DNA from: Planctomycetaceae bacterium
GTDB lineage: Bacteria; Planctomycetota; Planctomycetia; Pirellulales; Pirellulaceae
DNA length: 37,506 nucleotides
Direction of reading: 5' to 3'
Assembly (NCBI GenBank): GCA_012959465.1
Contig: DUDC01000054.1
Coordinates: 1-37,506, forward strand
The notes under the pieces: generated by a model
What the model was told of the DNA's origin: nothing
The model's database searches: none
The model's input: only the letters and a program-made list of their open reading frames with translations
Program-made: the position numbers and the translations under genes
Shown here: positions 17,347 to 27,117 of the stretch, one piece after another
Position numbering within the stretch: position 1 is the stretch's first letter
How the letters are laid out: every line of letters begins with the position of its first letter

Positions 17347-18630
17347 ATGTCGACCAAACGAAGCGGTATTTGTACGGTGATCGTCGTCGCCAGCTTGCTG
17401 ACGCAGTCCGCGTTGATCGCACAACCGGCGGCAGACAAGACAGGGACGACGATCGGCAGTCCAGAACGCGACTTGGTCTCGCCCCTGGTGGCGAGGCGAC
17501 TTCGAGCAGTGCATGCGATAGCCGAACTTGCCGAAATAAGCGAAGCGCAATGGAACGGCCTTGAGCAGGCATTGAAGGACAAAGATCCTCGTGTGCGACA
17601 TCGTGTTTTAAAGCTCTATGCGGACCATCCCGCTGCGGCCGCTAAGGCGATCGACGAATTACTTCCGCTGATGGCCGACGCGGCACCGGGCGAGAAGAGT
17701 CCTGTTTGGGTTGCCGCCGGAGAGGCTATTGCGGCGGTCGGGCCGAGTGTCATCCCCGACTTGATTCGAAAGTTAGAACCGGCCGTGGACGAAATCATGT
17801 ATCGTTCCGCCTGTGCTGCCCTGGCGAAGATTGGCCCGGCGTCCGAGCCCGCCCTCCAGCGTTTAATCGTGCTGCTGGCGGACGACGAGATCGCCGTCGG
17901 CCCCGTGTTGTTTGTTTTGCAGGAAATAGGGGCCAAGGCGGCACCCGCCGTTCCGCTACTGATTCGGCGACTGGACGACGAGGATTTCCATCGTCAGTAT
18001 TGGACATGTCGTGTGCTGGGAGCGATCGGTAAAGAGTCTGAGCCGAGCATCCCCAAACTGCTTGACCTCATGGAAAATGGAGTTACCTCCGTGCGGCGAA
18101 ACGCCGCCATGGCACTTGGTAACATCGGCATTTCATCCGACGGAGTATTGAACGGTCTGGACGCCGCGCTGCGCGACCCACTGGCGCCTGTTCGACAGGA
18201 AGCACTGATCGCATTGGGGAAATTGGGCCCCAAAGCGGCTCGTTCTTTGGACAAGATCAAAGCGATTGCCAACGACGAGGGCGGTTCATCTCAGGCCGAC
18301 GCGGCATGGGCCTGGTGGAGAATTGCAGGGGATTCAAAAGGTGCCGCGAACGTACTGCTTCGCGAACTAAAGGGCTACGGCGCACCGTGGGATGCCGCCC
18401 GCTACCTTGCCGAAATGGCCGTCGCTGCCGAGGCGATTGAGCCGATCATCGCGATTCTTGATGAACCCCGCGTCGAGACTCGTGTGTTCGCCATCAAGAC
18501 ACTCGAGTTGATTGGACCACCAGCGAGTTCCGCAAAAGCCCCGCTCTTAGAGATGCGGAAGGATCCAGACGCGGATGTCCGCGAGGCGGCCGAAAAGGCC
18601 CTCGTCGCGATCATGCGCAAAGACCAATAG
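17347..18630 (+). CDS. Secreted HEAT-repeat protein
   Basis: 427 residues when started at the ATG (17347) that begins a clean signal peptide (STKRSGICTVIVVASLLTQSALIAQ). The open frame extends upstream to 17281 and overlaps the DJ-1 gene, but that part has no signal-like features. The mature part is almost entirely HEAT-like helical pairs of 35-40 residues, for example DPRVRHRVLKLYADHP, SVRRNAAMALGNIG, APVRQEALIALGKLG and DADVREAAEKALVAIM. It is a probable protein-binding scaffold outside the cytoplasm; no enzymatic motif is seen. A REP-like repeat begins at the base after the stop codon. Confidence 0.88.
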   Translation: MSTKRSGICTVIVVASLLTQSALIAQPAADKTGTTIGSPERDLVSPLVARRLRAVHAIAELAEISEAQWNGLEQALKDKDPRVRHRVLKLYADHPAAAAKAIDELLPLMADAAPGEKSPVWVAAGEAIAAVGPSVIPDLIRKLEPAVDEIMYRSACAALAKIGPASEPALQRLIVLLADDEIAVGPVLFVLQEIGAKAAPAVPLLIRRLDDEDFHRQYWTCRVLGAIGKESEPSIPKLLDLMENGVTSVRRNAAMALGNIGISSDGVLNGLDAALRDPLAPVRQEALIALGKLGPKAARSLDKIKAIANDEGGSSQADAAWAWWRIAGDSKGAANVLLRELKGYGAPWDAARYLAEMAVAAEAIEPIIAILDEPRVETRVFAIKTLELIGPPASSAKAPLLEMRKDPDADVREAAEKALVAIMRKDQ

Positions 18631-18657
18631 TAGGTCACATTCGCCGAAAGCGACTGG
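18631..18657. repeat. REP-like palindrome, copy 2
   Basis: TAGGTCACATTCGCCGAAAGCGACTGG matches copy 1 except for two changes in the stem, which weaken the pairing. It abuts the stop codon of the HEAT-repeat gene. About 40 bases later, CTCACTCGCTTG (18699-18710) matches the arm of the long inverted repeat at 34153-34215. Confidence 0.6.
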
Positions 18658-18730
18658 GCTGGCCGATCAACCTATCGAACGGCCATAACTCTCCACGGCT
18701 CACTCGCTTGCAGGAGACGGACGACGGTTC

Positions 18731-20275
18731 TTACGCCAAGTCGCGGTCTTCGAACAATAAGAACGCCAACAACATCGCGATGATACTGTAGATCGCACAG
18801 TAGATAAAGGCATATGCCAAGTAGACCGGTGGCACGTGTGCATCCGCTGCGATTGCCGCGGTGATATTAAACGCCTCGAGATTGGGGACGATCGTTGCGA
18901 TCAGTGTCGCAAAGAAGCGAACGATCGGAAACTGGTTCAACGACGACTGGACCAGCGTTGGCGTGAGATGCCCCAAGACATAAATGGACGAGCAGACAGT
19001 GAAGTTGGCGAGCAGGCTGAGTCGCGTCGAGACAGCGACGCTGACAGCCGTTAGCAAGATGACTTCAAGCAGCACGAGCACCAACCCTGGAAACGACATT
19101 TGGATTTCGTAGAAACAAGGTTGAAAGTCGTCGATCGTTGTTGACAATTCGCGGGCGTCGTAGATGGGCTTGTAGGCGACACAGAAAATGAAAGTCACGG
19201 AGAGGATGGCAAACAGTAAGAAGACAACCCATGAAATTCCCAGGAATTTCCCCACGAGAAACGAGCGGCGGCCGATCGGTTTGGACAGGACCGTTAGGGC
19301 CGTCCGTCCGTCGATTTCGTCCGAGATGCAGTTTCCGGCAGCCCACATTAGTTGAACCAGGCAGAAGATAAGGATCAGAGAAAAACCTGTATCCTTCATC
19401 ATCTTTATATCGTCGCCAAACGTGTTGTATGGCAAGAATATGAACAGGATGATGAGCGCCGAGCCCAACGCGGAGAGGATGAAAAACAGTGGCTGTGCGA
19501 CTTCCGATTTGTAGGTAGATAACGCAATGCCGGAAAGGCGCGGGGCCAGAGTTCTCTGTCCCATATACAACAGCACTGCAGCGATCAACAGGAACGCTGT
19601 GAGCGGGATCGCGTAAACCTGGGAAAATCGCGGTGCCGTTGTGACGGTCATGAACAAGGTGGCTTCATCGTCGCCAGGATTCGTAACGTAGAGCTCTTCA
19701 ATGAAACCGTCGTCAAACGTCATGAACGAATTGTTGCCCCGTCGCCAACTGTAGGATTGGCCGGCCAAGACAGTGATTTCCGAATCGGCTGCCGACACGT
19801 CGTCGGACGATTGGTTCGTGACAACCAACTGCTCCTGTGCGTCGAACACGATCGTCTTGAGTTCATCTCCCCAGAATTCGAAGTCGATGAGCGTCTCGGC
19901 ACCCAAGCTAACTTCCCCGAACTTGTCACGGGGAGTCGGGGGGATCTTAAAGCTCTTTTCCGTGATACCGACTCGACCAATTCGGCCGAGTGAATGCAGA
20001 AGATCATTCGGTTTTTCAACGAGCAACCAACCGCAAAGTGCAAACAACGACGCGACGGTCATGCCAACCCAAATCGGCTTGAGCACGCCCTCATTGATCG
20101 CCAAGGGCACTTCACGTACCAGTCGCTCCAACTTGGAATCTTCGCCACTGCCGAGCGGGATCGAGACCAATTTGGTCACTCCCCACAAGGCTAACAGGAT
20201 TAATTGACCAAATAGGCAGCCTAGGCTGAGGATCCAGATCGGCGTCAGCCAATTGCTTATCCACTCTTGTATCAT
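18731..20275 (-). CDS. ABC-2-type transporter permease-like membrane protein
   Basis: About 514 residues from the ATG at 20275 (the frame extends to a GTG at 20326). Membrane segments are visible near the N-terminus (PIWILSLGCLFGQLILLAL; IWVGMTVASLFALCGWLL), followed by an extracytoplasmic beta-rich domain of roughly 150 residues, then about six more segments. The block CISDEIDGRTALTVLSKPIGRRSFLVGKFLG is characteristic of ABC-2 permeases of the gliding/NosY type. No ATP-binding subunit is encoded nearby, so the partner must be elsewhere. The acylphosphatase gene lies upstream on the same strand. Confidence 0.82.
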   Translation of the reverse strand: MIQEWISNWLTPIWILSLGCLFGQLILLALWGVTKLVSIPLGSGEDSKLERLVREVPLAINEGVLKPIWVGMTVASLFALCGWLLVEKPNDLLHSLGRIGRVGITEKSFKIPPTPRDKFGEVSLGAETLIDFEFWGDELKTIVFDAQEQLVVTNQSSDDVSAADSEITVLAGQSYSWRRGNNSFMTFDDGFIEELYVTNPGDDEATLFMTVTTAPRFSQVYAIPLTAFLLIAAVLLYMGQRTLAPRLSGIALSTYKSEVAQPLFFILSALGSALIILFIFLPYNTFGDDIKMMKDTGFSLILIFCLVQLMWAAGNCISDEIDGRTALTVLSKPIGRRSFLVGKFLGISWVVFLLFAILSVTFIFCVAYKPIYDARELSTTIDDFQPCFYEIQMSFPGLVLVLLEVILLTAVSVAVSTRLSLLANFTVCSSIYVLGHLTPTLVQSSLNQFPIVRFFATLIATIVPNLEAFNITAAIAADAHVPPVYLAYAFIYCAIYSIIAMLLAFLLFEDRDLA

Positions 20276-20433
20276 TGACTCACCAAACTCCGCAGGGATC
20301 TCATCAAGACAAGGAATTGCGTTCACGACCGCGGTCGCGGTCCTTAGCGCCCGTTACGCGGCCGCCGACGATATGGTTCGACTGCAGCCGAAAAAAACGC
20401 TGCTGCGGCCGTGATTTCAGTTAGCGGCGTGTT

Positions 20434-20718
20434 CTAATGACGGATACAAAAGTCGTCAAATTCACCTTGAAAGTCCGTCGCTTTGTCCTCGATGTCACGA
20501 ATATAGGCGGCCAGACGATCGGCCACTTCCCTCAGGAAGCCATTGACGGAACTTTCTTCGCCTTCTGCCACCAGACTGACGCTGCCATCGGTCATGTTCT
20601 GAACGTAACCTGTGACCGCATATCGACCTGAAATTCGCATCGTCGTGTAGCGGAACCCGACGCCCTGAACGTGCCCTTGGAAGGTCTGTTCACGGCGGAG
20701 CAAATGGTTCCCGTCCAT
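20434..20718 (-). CDS. acyP: Acylphosphatase
   Basis: A small enzyme that hydrolyses acyl phosphates. The signature is complete: FQGHVQGVGFRYTTMRIS, holding the phosphate-binding loop and catalytic arginine, and VTGYVQNMTDGSVSLVAEG, holding the catalytic asparagine. Started at Met11 of the open frame (20718) the protein has 94 residues, the usual family size; the frame opens at 20748. It lies about 160 bases upstream of the permease gene on the same strand and divergent from the next gene. Confidence 0.93.
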   Translation of the reverse strand: MDGNHLLRREQTFQGHVQGVGFRYTTMRISGRYAVTGYVQNMTDGSVSLVAEGEESSVNGFLREVADRLAAYIRDIEDKATDFQGEFDDFCIRH

Positions 20719-20963
20719 GGCATCAGTATAATGACGGTCCAAATCCACGGAAGCGCGGGAACGGCAATATGGCGAAGATCAACGTTTTCCCGCCCTTACG
20801 ACCCGCATTCTCAGCCTGATTCGACCCGCTGTATCGATGATCTCGGCATTCATCGGGCCCCATTCTGTCCACGGCTCGATTATCCACCTTGACCCCATTA
20901 ACCGGGGTCCGTAATGTCCCACGTCTGTCTGCCGGATCGATCTGGAAGCGAATAGGTTACATC

Positions 20964-22058
20964 ATGAAATCTCCCTTCAATCGTGGACGGCGCTCTCTTC
21001 CCCCGAGAAGCTATCTCGTTTGGCTGTTGTTGGTTACTTTGCCACTGGCGGTGCACACCCCAGCGGCTCCCTCCGCACCACCCAAGCAGCGCATGCCCTA
21101 TGTGGTCTTGCAAAACGGTCGGATCCTCCGCGGCGATCCTCGTCGTGATGGTTCCAACATCGTGATCACAACCGAGAATGGCGGCGTCGTGCGGATACCG
21201 ATCGACCGAATACGCGTGGTGGCCGCATCGCTGAACGAAGCTTACCGTCTGCAGCTGAATGCCCTTTCCGGGCGGGATCTCGCGGCGCATGTTGAGCTGT
21301 GCGAGTGGTGCCTGCGCCAAGGCCTCTATCGCGAGGCGACCGAGCTGCTTCCCCTCTTACGACATTTGCGATTGACCGACGACCGACTCGAATCTCTCGA
21401 TCGTCGCATTCACTCCAGTCTTCAGGCGCAGATTCGTCGAGCAAACAACCCGCTCAACCCGCTCAAGACGGTGTCGAAACCTGACGACCCGGCTAGGACG
21501 GCTGTGGCATCCGCCCGCGCTGTGGATTCAGACATTGTCTCTTTGCAAACCCGCGTGGCGTTCAGCAAGAACGTGTTGCCGATTCTGCTCAACCGATGCT
21601 CTGCTGGTGGGTGTCACGGGAAGAGCGGAAACGGTCTGTTGGTCCAGAGGCCTCCCAATGGGCAGAGCACTTCGCGGCGTTTGGCGGAGCGAAACCTGTC
21701 CTTGCTGGGCGTCCTACTTGCCGAATCCCCTGAATCACCGACACTTTTCTTGCAGATGGCCGTCTCCGAACATGGCAAGGGCTCGAATCCGGTGAAAGAG
21801 AGCGGTGCTGCGGCTCGCAACCTGCGTGATTGGATTGCACAATGGCAAGCGGATACGGGAATTGGCCGTCCCGCTGCCTCGCTTGCCAGATTGGTGGACG
21901 ATGAAGCGACGGACGACGAGAGGACCGATCCGGGCAAAAAGCCGCTGGAAACGAAGTCCGACCCGAAGTCCGACCCGAAGTCCGACCCGATGCCCACAGC
22001 GGCCAGCGACCCCTATGATCCCGCGGATTTCAAGGGCAGCGACGACCAGAGTCGCTAG
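20964..22058 (+). CDS. Secreted planctomycete protein with a CX4CH heme-like motif
   Basis: 364 residues from the ATG at 20964, which begins a signal or anchor segment (SYLVWLLLVTLPLAVHTPAAPS). Residues 45-90 (YVVLQNGRILRGD and VVRIPIDRI) resemble a small beta module common in planctomycete secreted proteins. Residues 198-260 resemble the planctomycete cytochrome domain: VAFSKNVLPILLNRC212SAGGC217H218GKSGNG, a CX4CH variant of the usual CxxCH. The C-terminus is low-complexity and contains KSDP three times. Without a binding assay the heme call is an inference. Its 3' end overlaps the convergent NUDIX gene by 4 bases. An upstream open extension to 20889 has no support. Confidence 0.8.
   Translation: MKSPFNRGRRSLPPRSYLVWLLLVTLPLAVHTPAAPSAPPKQRMPYVVLQNGRILRGDPRRDGSNIVITTENGGVVRIPIDRIRVVAASLNEAYRLQLNALSGRDLAAHVELCEWCLRQGLYREATELLPLLRHLRLTDDRLESLDRRIHSSLQAQIRRANNPLNPLKTVSKPDDPARTAVASARAVDSDIVSLQTRVAFSKNVLPILLNRCSAGGCHGKSGNGLLVQRPPNGQSTSRRLAERNLSLLGVLLAESPESPTLFLQMAVSEHGKGSNPVKESGAAARNLRDWIAQWQADTGIGRPAASLARLVDDEATDDERTDPGKKPLETKSDPKSDPKSDPMPTAASDPYDPADFKGSDDQSR
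21953..21988 (+). repeat. Tandem 12-base repeat, three copies, inside a coding region
   Basis: The unit GAAGTCCGACCC is repeated three times exactly, giving KSDP repeats in the disordered C-terminal tail of the CX4CH protein. Exact identity of the copies suggests recent slippage. Confidence 0.8.
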
Positions 22059-22549
22059 CCTTCATTATGCGGTGACACGATTCCCACTAGCGGAACGTCT
22101 CCCAGCGACCACGCGGCAAGAAACTCACGATTGCTCGTCAATAAGTCTGAGAAATCCAGCAGCTCTTGCGGGGTGACCCAGAAATACGCGCTCACTTCGT
22201 CGGAATTCGGAGTGATCGAAGCGAGGCACTCCGCGGTACACTGCCACCAAGTGAGGTGCACGTTAGACCGCGTCGTGCACGTCCATAGTTCATGAGTCGG
22301 TGTCACTCGCAATCCCATCTCTTCCGCCAATTCGCGGATCACCGTTTGTTGGCTCCCTTCCCCCGCTTCGATTTCCCCACCGGGAAAACAGATCGCCCTC
22401 GGTGCTCGAACCGAGTCGGAGCGTCGAATGGCAAGTAAACGACCCTCGTTGACAATGACCCCCACCGCGCCACGCCTCGGCGACGTTTTTCGGTGAGTAG
22501 CGTCATCGACGGGCTGAATAGAGCCTTTGTTGGCACCAGAGTCTTGCAT
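22055..22549 (-). CDS. NUDIX hydrolase, MutT-like
   Basis: A 164-residue nucleoside-diphosphate-X hydrolase with a textbook NUDIX box from G58 to L80: G-E-I-E-A-G-E, then RELAEEMGL (REUxEExGU). The flanking strand AVGVIVNEGRLLAIRRSD and the later EVSAYFWVTPQELLDF are typical of MutT/8-oxo-dGTPase-like members. The substrate is not certain. The gene converges on the CX4CH protein gene with a 4-base overlap and is divergent from recQ. Confidence 0.92.
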   Translation of the reverse strand: MQDSGANKGSIQPVDDATHRKTSPRRGAVGVIVNEGRLLAIRRSDSVRAPRAICFPGGEIEAGEGSQQTVIRELAEEMGLRVTPTHELWTCTTRSNVHLTWWQCTAECLASITPNSDEVSAYFWVTPQELLDFSDLLTSNREFLAAWSLGDVPLVGIVSPHNEG

Positions 22550-22598
22550 TGGAGTTTTCGATCACGTTGGTTGCGACGAATGCCCGCGGCACCGGTTG

Positions 22599-22627
22599 TT
22601 GGACCAGCGGCGGCCTCGCCGTATAAT
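22599..22627 (+). promoter_or_regulatory. Candidate recQ promoter
   Basis: TTGGAC (22599-22604), a 17-base spacer and a perfect TATAAT (22622-22627) lie 46 bases upstream of the recQ ATG. The -35 box matches consensus only in its TTG. There is no obvious ribosome binding site at 22673. Confidence 0.45.
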
Positions 22628-22672
22628 TCGATTGAGTCTTCACGGATTGTACGATAATTCTATGTGTTGCTG

Positions 22673-25438
22673 ATGACCGCTTCGGTTGATACCTTTGACA
22701 TCGCCCAATACCTGCCACGTTTTGGTTTGGAGCAGTTTCGTCCTGGGCAGACCGAGGTGATTGGCGCCGTGATGGAACGCCGCGATTGCCTGTGTATCAT
22801 GCCGACGGGCGGCGGCAAGAGCCTCTGCTACCAGCTTCCGGCTGTTGCTCGAGATGGTCTCACCCTGGTGGTCTCACCGCTGATCGCCCTGATGAAAGAC
22901 CAGGTAGACGGGCTGACCGCGAGGGACATTTCGGCGACATATATCAACAGTTCGTTGGGTTTAGCCGACCAACAAGACCGGTTGCGGCGAATGGCGGCTG
23001 GCGACTTTCATCTGGTTTACGTCGCGCCCGAGCGAATGCGAAGTGAGGCTTTTCGCGAGACAATTGGTCACTCAAACATCCACTTGCTGGCGATCGACGA
23101 GGCGCACTGCATCAGCGAATGGGGGCACGATTTTCGTCCAGATTACGCTCGATTGGGCGACCTCCGCGAGCAGATCGGCAATCCGCCGACCATTGCGCTC
23201 ACGGCGACGGCGACTCCTCTCGTACAACGGGACATAGTGCGGTTGTTGGCACTGGACGACCCCCAAGTCTTCATCAGCGGTTTCGCCAGGGAGAATTTGC
23301 GATTTGAGGTTCGCGCTGCCCAGGGGCAACGAGAAAAATCGGCCATCCTGTTGCGTGCGATCTCGGAGGCTGGCGGTGGTACCTTGGTCTATGCGGCGAC
23401 GCGAAAGGCGTGTGATGAAGTGGCCGAAATGTTGCGGGAGTACACCAATCTTCGTGTTGGTGTCTACCACGGTGGTTTGCCCAATGATGATCGGCGCAAC
23501 ATTCAAGATCGATTCATGGCGGACGGTTTCGATGTGATGATCGCCACCAACGCCTTTGGGATGGGTGTTGATAAACCCGACTTGCGGTTGGTGGTCCATT
23601 ACAACATGCCTGGCAGCCTTGAGGCTTATTATCAGGAGGCGGGACGCGCCGGACGCGACGGAATGCCGGCTCGTTGTTTGTTGCTATTCAGCTACGCAGA
23701 CCGTTTTATTCAGGAGTTCTTCATCGAAAACTCCTACCCACCTAAAGCGACGGTCGCCGCGGTTTACAACTACTTACGGTCGTTTGATTGCGATCCGATC
23801 GAGATCACTCAAGAGGAACTGCGCGAGCAATTGAAGAGTGCGATTGGCGGTGACGGGATATCGGCTAGCGAGAAAATTCTCGAGAAATCTGGGGCCATCA
23901 AGCGGCTCGACACGCATCAGAACCGAGCTTCGATATGGATTGAGAGCGATTTGCCCACGCTAGTCGACCTAATTCCGCGCGACTCGAAAAACCAGCTAAA
24001 GGTGCTGCGGTCGGCCGAACGATTAGTGGGCGATCGTCGGAACGAACGTGTCAGTTTTTCGCTCGATTCGTTTGCTTCCTCGTTGAAGATGGGCCGAGAG
24101 GCCGTGGTTCGCGCGCTGCGTGAACTCTGCCGGTTGGATTGTTTCGACTACGCGCCTCCGTTTCGCGGTCGAGCCATCCATGTCAATGACAGGGAACGGT
24201 CATTCGCTTCGTGGACGATTGATTTTGCTGAGTTAGAGCGGCGTAAGAAGGCCGAAGTGGAAAAGCTTGATCGAGTGATCCGCTTCGCTCACACCCGCAA
24301 TTGCCGTCAGGAATTTATATTGCGTTATTTCGGCGACAACGATAGTCATCGCTGCGGGAATTGTGACGTGTGCACGCCATTGGTTCCCGGGACTTTTCGT
24401 GCGCGAAATGCCATTGTGCAAGACGACGAGGGATTTGTTCGCGCTGTGCGGATCACGTTGAGCGGGGTGGCTCGCAGCAAAGAACGATTCGGGAAACTGG
24501 TGATCGTGCAAATGTTAGCGGGCTCTCGATCGGTTAAAATGGTCAAATTTGGTCTCGACCGTCTCAGCACATTTGGTCTGCTTGGGCATTTGCGGCAAAA
24601 TCAGGTCGCCGAGTTGTTGGACATGTCGCTGGGCGAAGGGTGGTTGGAGCAGCGTGAAGTGGACCGACATCGCCCGACGCTACTGTTGACAGCGGCGGGT
24701 ATCGACGTGATGCGAGGGGCGGCTGGCATCCAACTCAGCCAGGACTGGCCCGATGAACTGGTAAGCGCCATACGGACCGGTGGAAAGACGAATTCTCGAC
24801 ATGAACCTCCCATCCATCAACCGGACGCCGAGACGATGGCTCGCTTGCGGGATTGGCGTTCGACGACGGCCGTCAAGCTAGGTGTCCCCGAGTACCGGAT
24901 ACTTCACAATGCAGCGCTAGAGGACTTAGCGGGAAAGCGGCCACAACAAACTGATCAGCTCGATGGCATCCATGGCATCGGACCCACCACGATCGAGAAG
25001 TTTGGCCAAGAGTTACTGGCGTTGATTCGAGGCGATGAGGTGGACTCGGTAGAGACGCCCAGGCAGGTCGTGACGCGAGAGGAACCGGTGGAAACCCTGG
25101 CTCCACAGCCCGATTTCCTCGACTCGCCCGCAGCCGATTGGAGTTGGACGAGTAAATTGTTGTCGGTCGGCTTCCCACCGCACGAATGTGCGCAAATCCG
25201 TCGCATGTCCGTGACACAGGTCTTTGCCGACGCCGCCATGAGTTTCGAAAACGGCGGAAAGCTGCAGATTCAAGACGTGTTCTCGCTGTCGACGATTTCT
25301 TCGTGGCGCGACCTGAAACCGGCGAAGCGGGCCGACAAAGTCCGTCGAGCGTTGCCGCAAGGTCTGGACAACGAGACCGAACAGACGCTGGTAGAATGGG
25401 TAACGGCCGAGTTGCGCGAAATGTTTGAGGACGGCTAG
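22673..25438 (+). CDS. recQ: ATP-dependent DNA helicase RecQ
   Basis: A 3'-5' superfamily 2 helicase for recombination repair and replication fork processing. From the ATG at 22673 (921 residues): the aromatic/Q motif [14 protein letters not shown]; Walker A PTGGGKS (44-50); DEAH box at 142-145 followed by [13 protein letters not shown]; motif [14 protein letters not shown]; the RQC zinc site with C544, C561, C564 and C567; a winged-helix region; and an HRDC domain (about 722-785). A further C-terminal segment of about 130 residues, longer than in the E. coli enzyme (about 610 residues), has helical HTH-like character ([19 protein letters not shown]). A GTG three codons upstream is an alternative start. 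Confidence 0.95.
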   Translation: MTASVDTFDIAQYLPRFGLEQFRPGQTEVIGAVMERRDCLCIMPTGGGKSLCYQLPAVARDGLTLVVSPLIALMKDQVDGLTARDISATYINSSLGLADQQDRLRRMAAGDFHLVYVAPERMRSEAFRETIGHSNIHLLAIDEAHCISEWGHDFRPDYARLGDLREQIGNPPTIALTATATPLVQRDIVRLLALDDPQVFISGFARENLRFEVRAAQGQREKSAILLRAISEAGGGTLVYAATRKACDEVAEMLREYTNLRVGVYHGGLPNDDRRNIQDRFMADGFDVMIATNAFGMGVDKPDLRLVVHYNMPGSLEAYYQEAGRAGRDGMPARCLLLFSYADRFIQEFFIENSYPPKATVAAVYNYLRSFDCDPIEITQEELREQLKSAIGGDGISASEKILEKSGAIKRLDTHQNRASIWIESDLPTLVDLIPRDSKNQLKVLRSAERLVGDRRNERVSFSLDSFASSLKMGREAVVRALRELCRLDCFDYAPPFRGRAIHVNDRERSFASWTIDFAELERRKKAEVEKLDRVIRFAHTRNCRQEFILRYFGDNDSHRCGNCDVCTPLVPGTFRARNAIVQDDEGFVRAVRITLSGVARSKERFGKLVIVQMLAGSRSVKMVKFGLDRLSTFGLLGHLRQNQVAELLDMSLGEGWLEQREVDRHRPTLLLTAAGIDVMRGAAGIQLSQDWPDELVSAIRTGGKTNSRHEPPIHQPDAETMARLRDWRSTTAVKLGVPEYRILHNAALEDLAGKRPQQTDQLDGIHGIGPTTIEKFGQELLALIRGDEVDSVETPRQVVTREEPVETLAPQPDFLDSPAADWSWTSKLLSVGFPPHECAQIRRMSVTQVFADAAMSFENGGKLQIQDVFSLSTISSWRDLKPAKRADKVRRALPQGLDNETEQTLVEWVTAELREMFEDG

Positions 25439-25551
25439 CCAGGCTTGCTAGCATGTACGGACTGGCCGGAAACCGTTACCATGGACGGCCTTACTCGAAG
25501 GAAGGACGACGCCAGACCCTGGTGTCTCGATACTACTATGGAAAGGTCGAC

Positions 25552-27117
25552 ATGGAGAGGCATGACAAGGACGCGAAGTCAGACGGCGCCGAAAAGAAAG
25601 CTCCCAGGCGTCCCAGCAATCAGCTCTGGTTGCTGCTGATCGTCCTTGCGGCGATTGTGCTGCTGAGTGTCTGGAGTAACAGCGGAAAAGTCTCCCGAGG
25701 TGTTCCATGGTCGTTTCTGCTCGACGAGCTGCGAAAAAACAACGTGGCAAAATTGGACATCGGAATTAATGAAATCAAGGGCGTCTTCAAAAAACGCCCC
25801 GAGGCGAGAGAGAAGATCGACGACACGGGCGTTGGAAAGCCCCAGAAAGACCCACGTACAGGCAAACGCCTTCAGTACCACCTCAAGTTCACCACCACTC
25901 GACCGGTCAGTGAAGAAGCGACAAAACAGCTTTATGCTGTGATCGGTGACGAAGTTCAAGTCACTTTCGACCGCCGTAATTTCGGCGACACGCTGTTGTT
26001 GACTATGCTGTTCGCTCTGCCCGTGGTGTTCCTGTTCTTCATGTGGATGAACTACCGCCGATCGCGCGATCAGATGATGGGTGGTGGCTTCTTATCAGGG
26101 TTCAGCCGCAGCCCGGCGAAGCGTTACGAGGCCCAAGAGCAGGGAATCACCTTTGACGAAGTCGCTGGATTGGAAGCCATTAAGGAAGACCTGACGGAGA
26201 TCGTTGAGTACCTAAAGTACCCCAACAAGTTCCGTAAACTCGGTGGCCGCGTTCCCAAGGGAGTTTTGCTGAATGGACCGCCTGGCACTGGTAAAACGTT
26301 ATTGGCAAGGGCTGTCGCCGGTGAGGCGGGAGTGCCGTTCTATTCCGTGAACGGCAGCGAGTTTATTCAGATGTTCGTCGGCGTGGGTGCCAGTCGCGTT
26401 CGGGATTTGTTCAAAACGGCCATTGAAAACGCCCCGGCGATCATCTTCATCGATGAGATCGATGCAGTGGGGCGACAGCGTGGCGCTGGCCTGGGCGGTG
26501 GCCACGACGAGCGAGAACAGACCCTCAATCAAATACTCAGCGAAATGGACGGCTTCACACCATCAGATTCGGTGATCGTCGTTGCCGCCACGAATCGTCC
26601 CGATGTATTGGACCCGGCTCTGTTGCGGCCGGGCCGATTTGACCGGCACGTGACCGTGGGACGACCGACGCAAAAAGGGCGATGTGCGATTTTTAAGGTC
26701 CACGTTCGCGAAGTTCCTCTTGCTGATAATGTCGACCTCGATGTGCTCGCCAGTAGCACCATGGGAATGACCGGAGCCGATATCCGCAACGTCGTTAACG
26801 AGGCGGCGTTGTGGGCAGCCCGTCATGACAAAAAATCCGTTGAGATGAGCGATTTCGACTTCGCTCGTGACAAGGTGCTGATGGGTGCCAGACGCGAAGA
26901 GGTGTTGAGCGACGACGAAAAACGCAAGACGGCCTACCACGAGGCGGGACACACGCTATCGGCCTGGGTGTTGCCCGGAGCGCATCGGGTCCACAAGGTG
27001 ACCATTATTCCCCGCGGCCGCTCGCTAGGCGTCACTCAATCACTTCCCTCTGAGGACCGACTCAATTTGTCCGAAAGTGACCTGCGAGACCAGTTGGTGT
27101 TCGCCTTGGGTGGATGA
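25552..27117 (+). CDS. ftsH: FtsH ATP-dependent zinc metalloprotease, ended early by an in-frame TGA
   Basis: A membrane-anchored AAA+ protease of the inner membrane. The start at ATG 25552 is favoured by GGAAAGG 5 bases upstream; an open frame from 25453 also exists. Residues about 24-41 form TM1, then a periplasmic domain, TM2 ([18 protein letters not shown]), Walker A GPPGTGKT (242-249), Walker [10 protein letters not shown] (about 299-307), the second region of homology [19 protein letters not shown], and the zinc site HEAGH (H463, H467). The frame stops at codon 522 (TGA, 27115-27117) in the block LGG-stop-AAERI, where FtsH normally has LGGRAAE. CGA to TGA is one transition. As read, the product lacks the third zinc ligand and the C-terminal helices. 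No other lesion is seen. Confidence 0.93.
   Translation: MERHDKDAKSDGAEKKAPRRPSNQLWLLLIVLAAIVLLSVWSNSGKVSRGVPWSFLLDELRKNNVAKLDIGINEIKGVFKKRPEAREKIDDTGVGKPQKDPRTGKRLQYHLKFTTTRPVSEEATKQLYAVIGDEVQVTFDRRNFGDTLLLTMLFALPVVFLFFMWMNYRRSRDQMMGGGFLSGFSRSPAKRYEAQEQGITFDEVAGLEAIKEDLTEIVEYLKYPNKFRKLGGRVPKGVLLNGPPGTGKTLLARAVAGEAGVPFYSVNGSEFIQMFVGVGASRVRDLFKTAIENAPAIIFIDEIDAVGRQRGAGLGGGHDEREQTLNQILSEMDGFTPSDSVIVVAATNRPDVLDPALLRPGRFDRHVTVGRPTQKGRCAIFKVHVREVPLADNVDLDVLASSTMGMTGADIRNVVNEAALWAARHDKKSVEMSDFDFARDKVLMGARREEVLSDDEKRKTAYHEAGHTLSAWVLPGAHRVHKVTIIPRGRSLGVTQSLPSEDRLNLSESDLRDQLVFALGG

Noticed and set aside
20370..20415. Hairpin with T7 loop after the acylphosphatase gene as a terminator
   Set aside because: The T-run lies in the loop rather than after the stem, and the stem is short and bulged.
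27071..27082. CCGAAAGTGACC inside ftsH as another REP-like copy
   Set aside because: Only one half of the palindrome is present and it encodes normal FtsH sequence (SESDLRDQ), so it is a chance match.
27115..27117. TGA in ftsH as a selenocysteine codon
   Set aside because: The family residue at this position is Arg, next to small residues and not at a redox or catalytic Cys. No selenium genes are in the window, and a single C to T change explains the codon.
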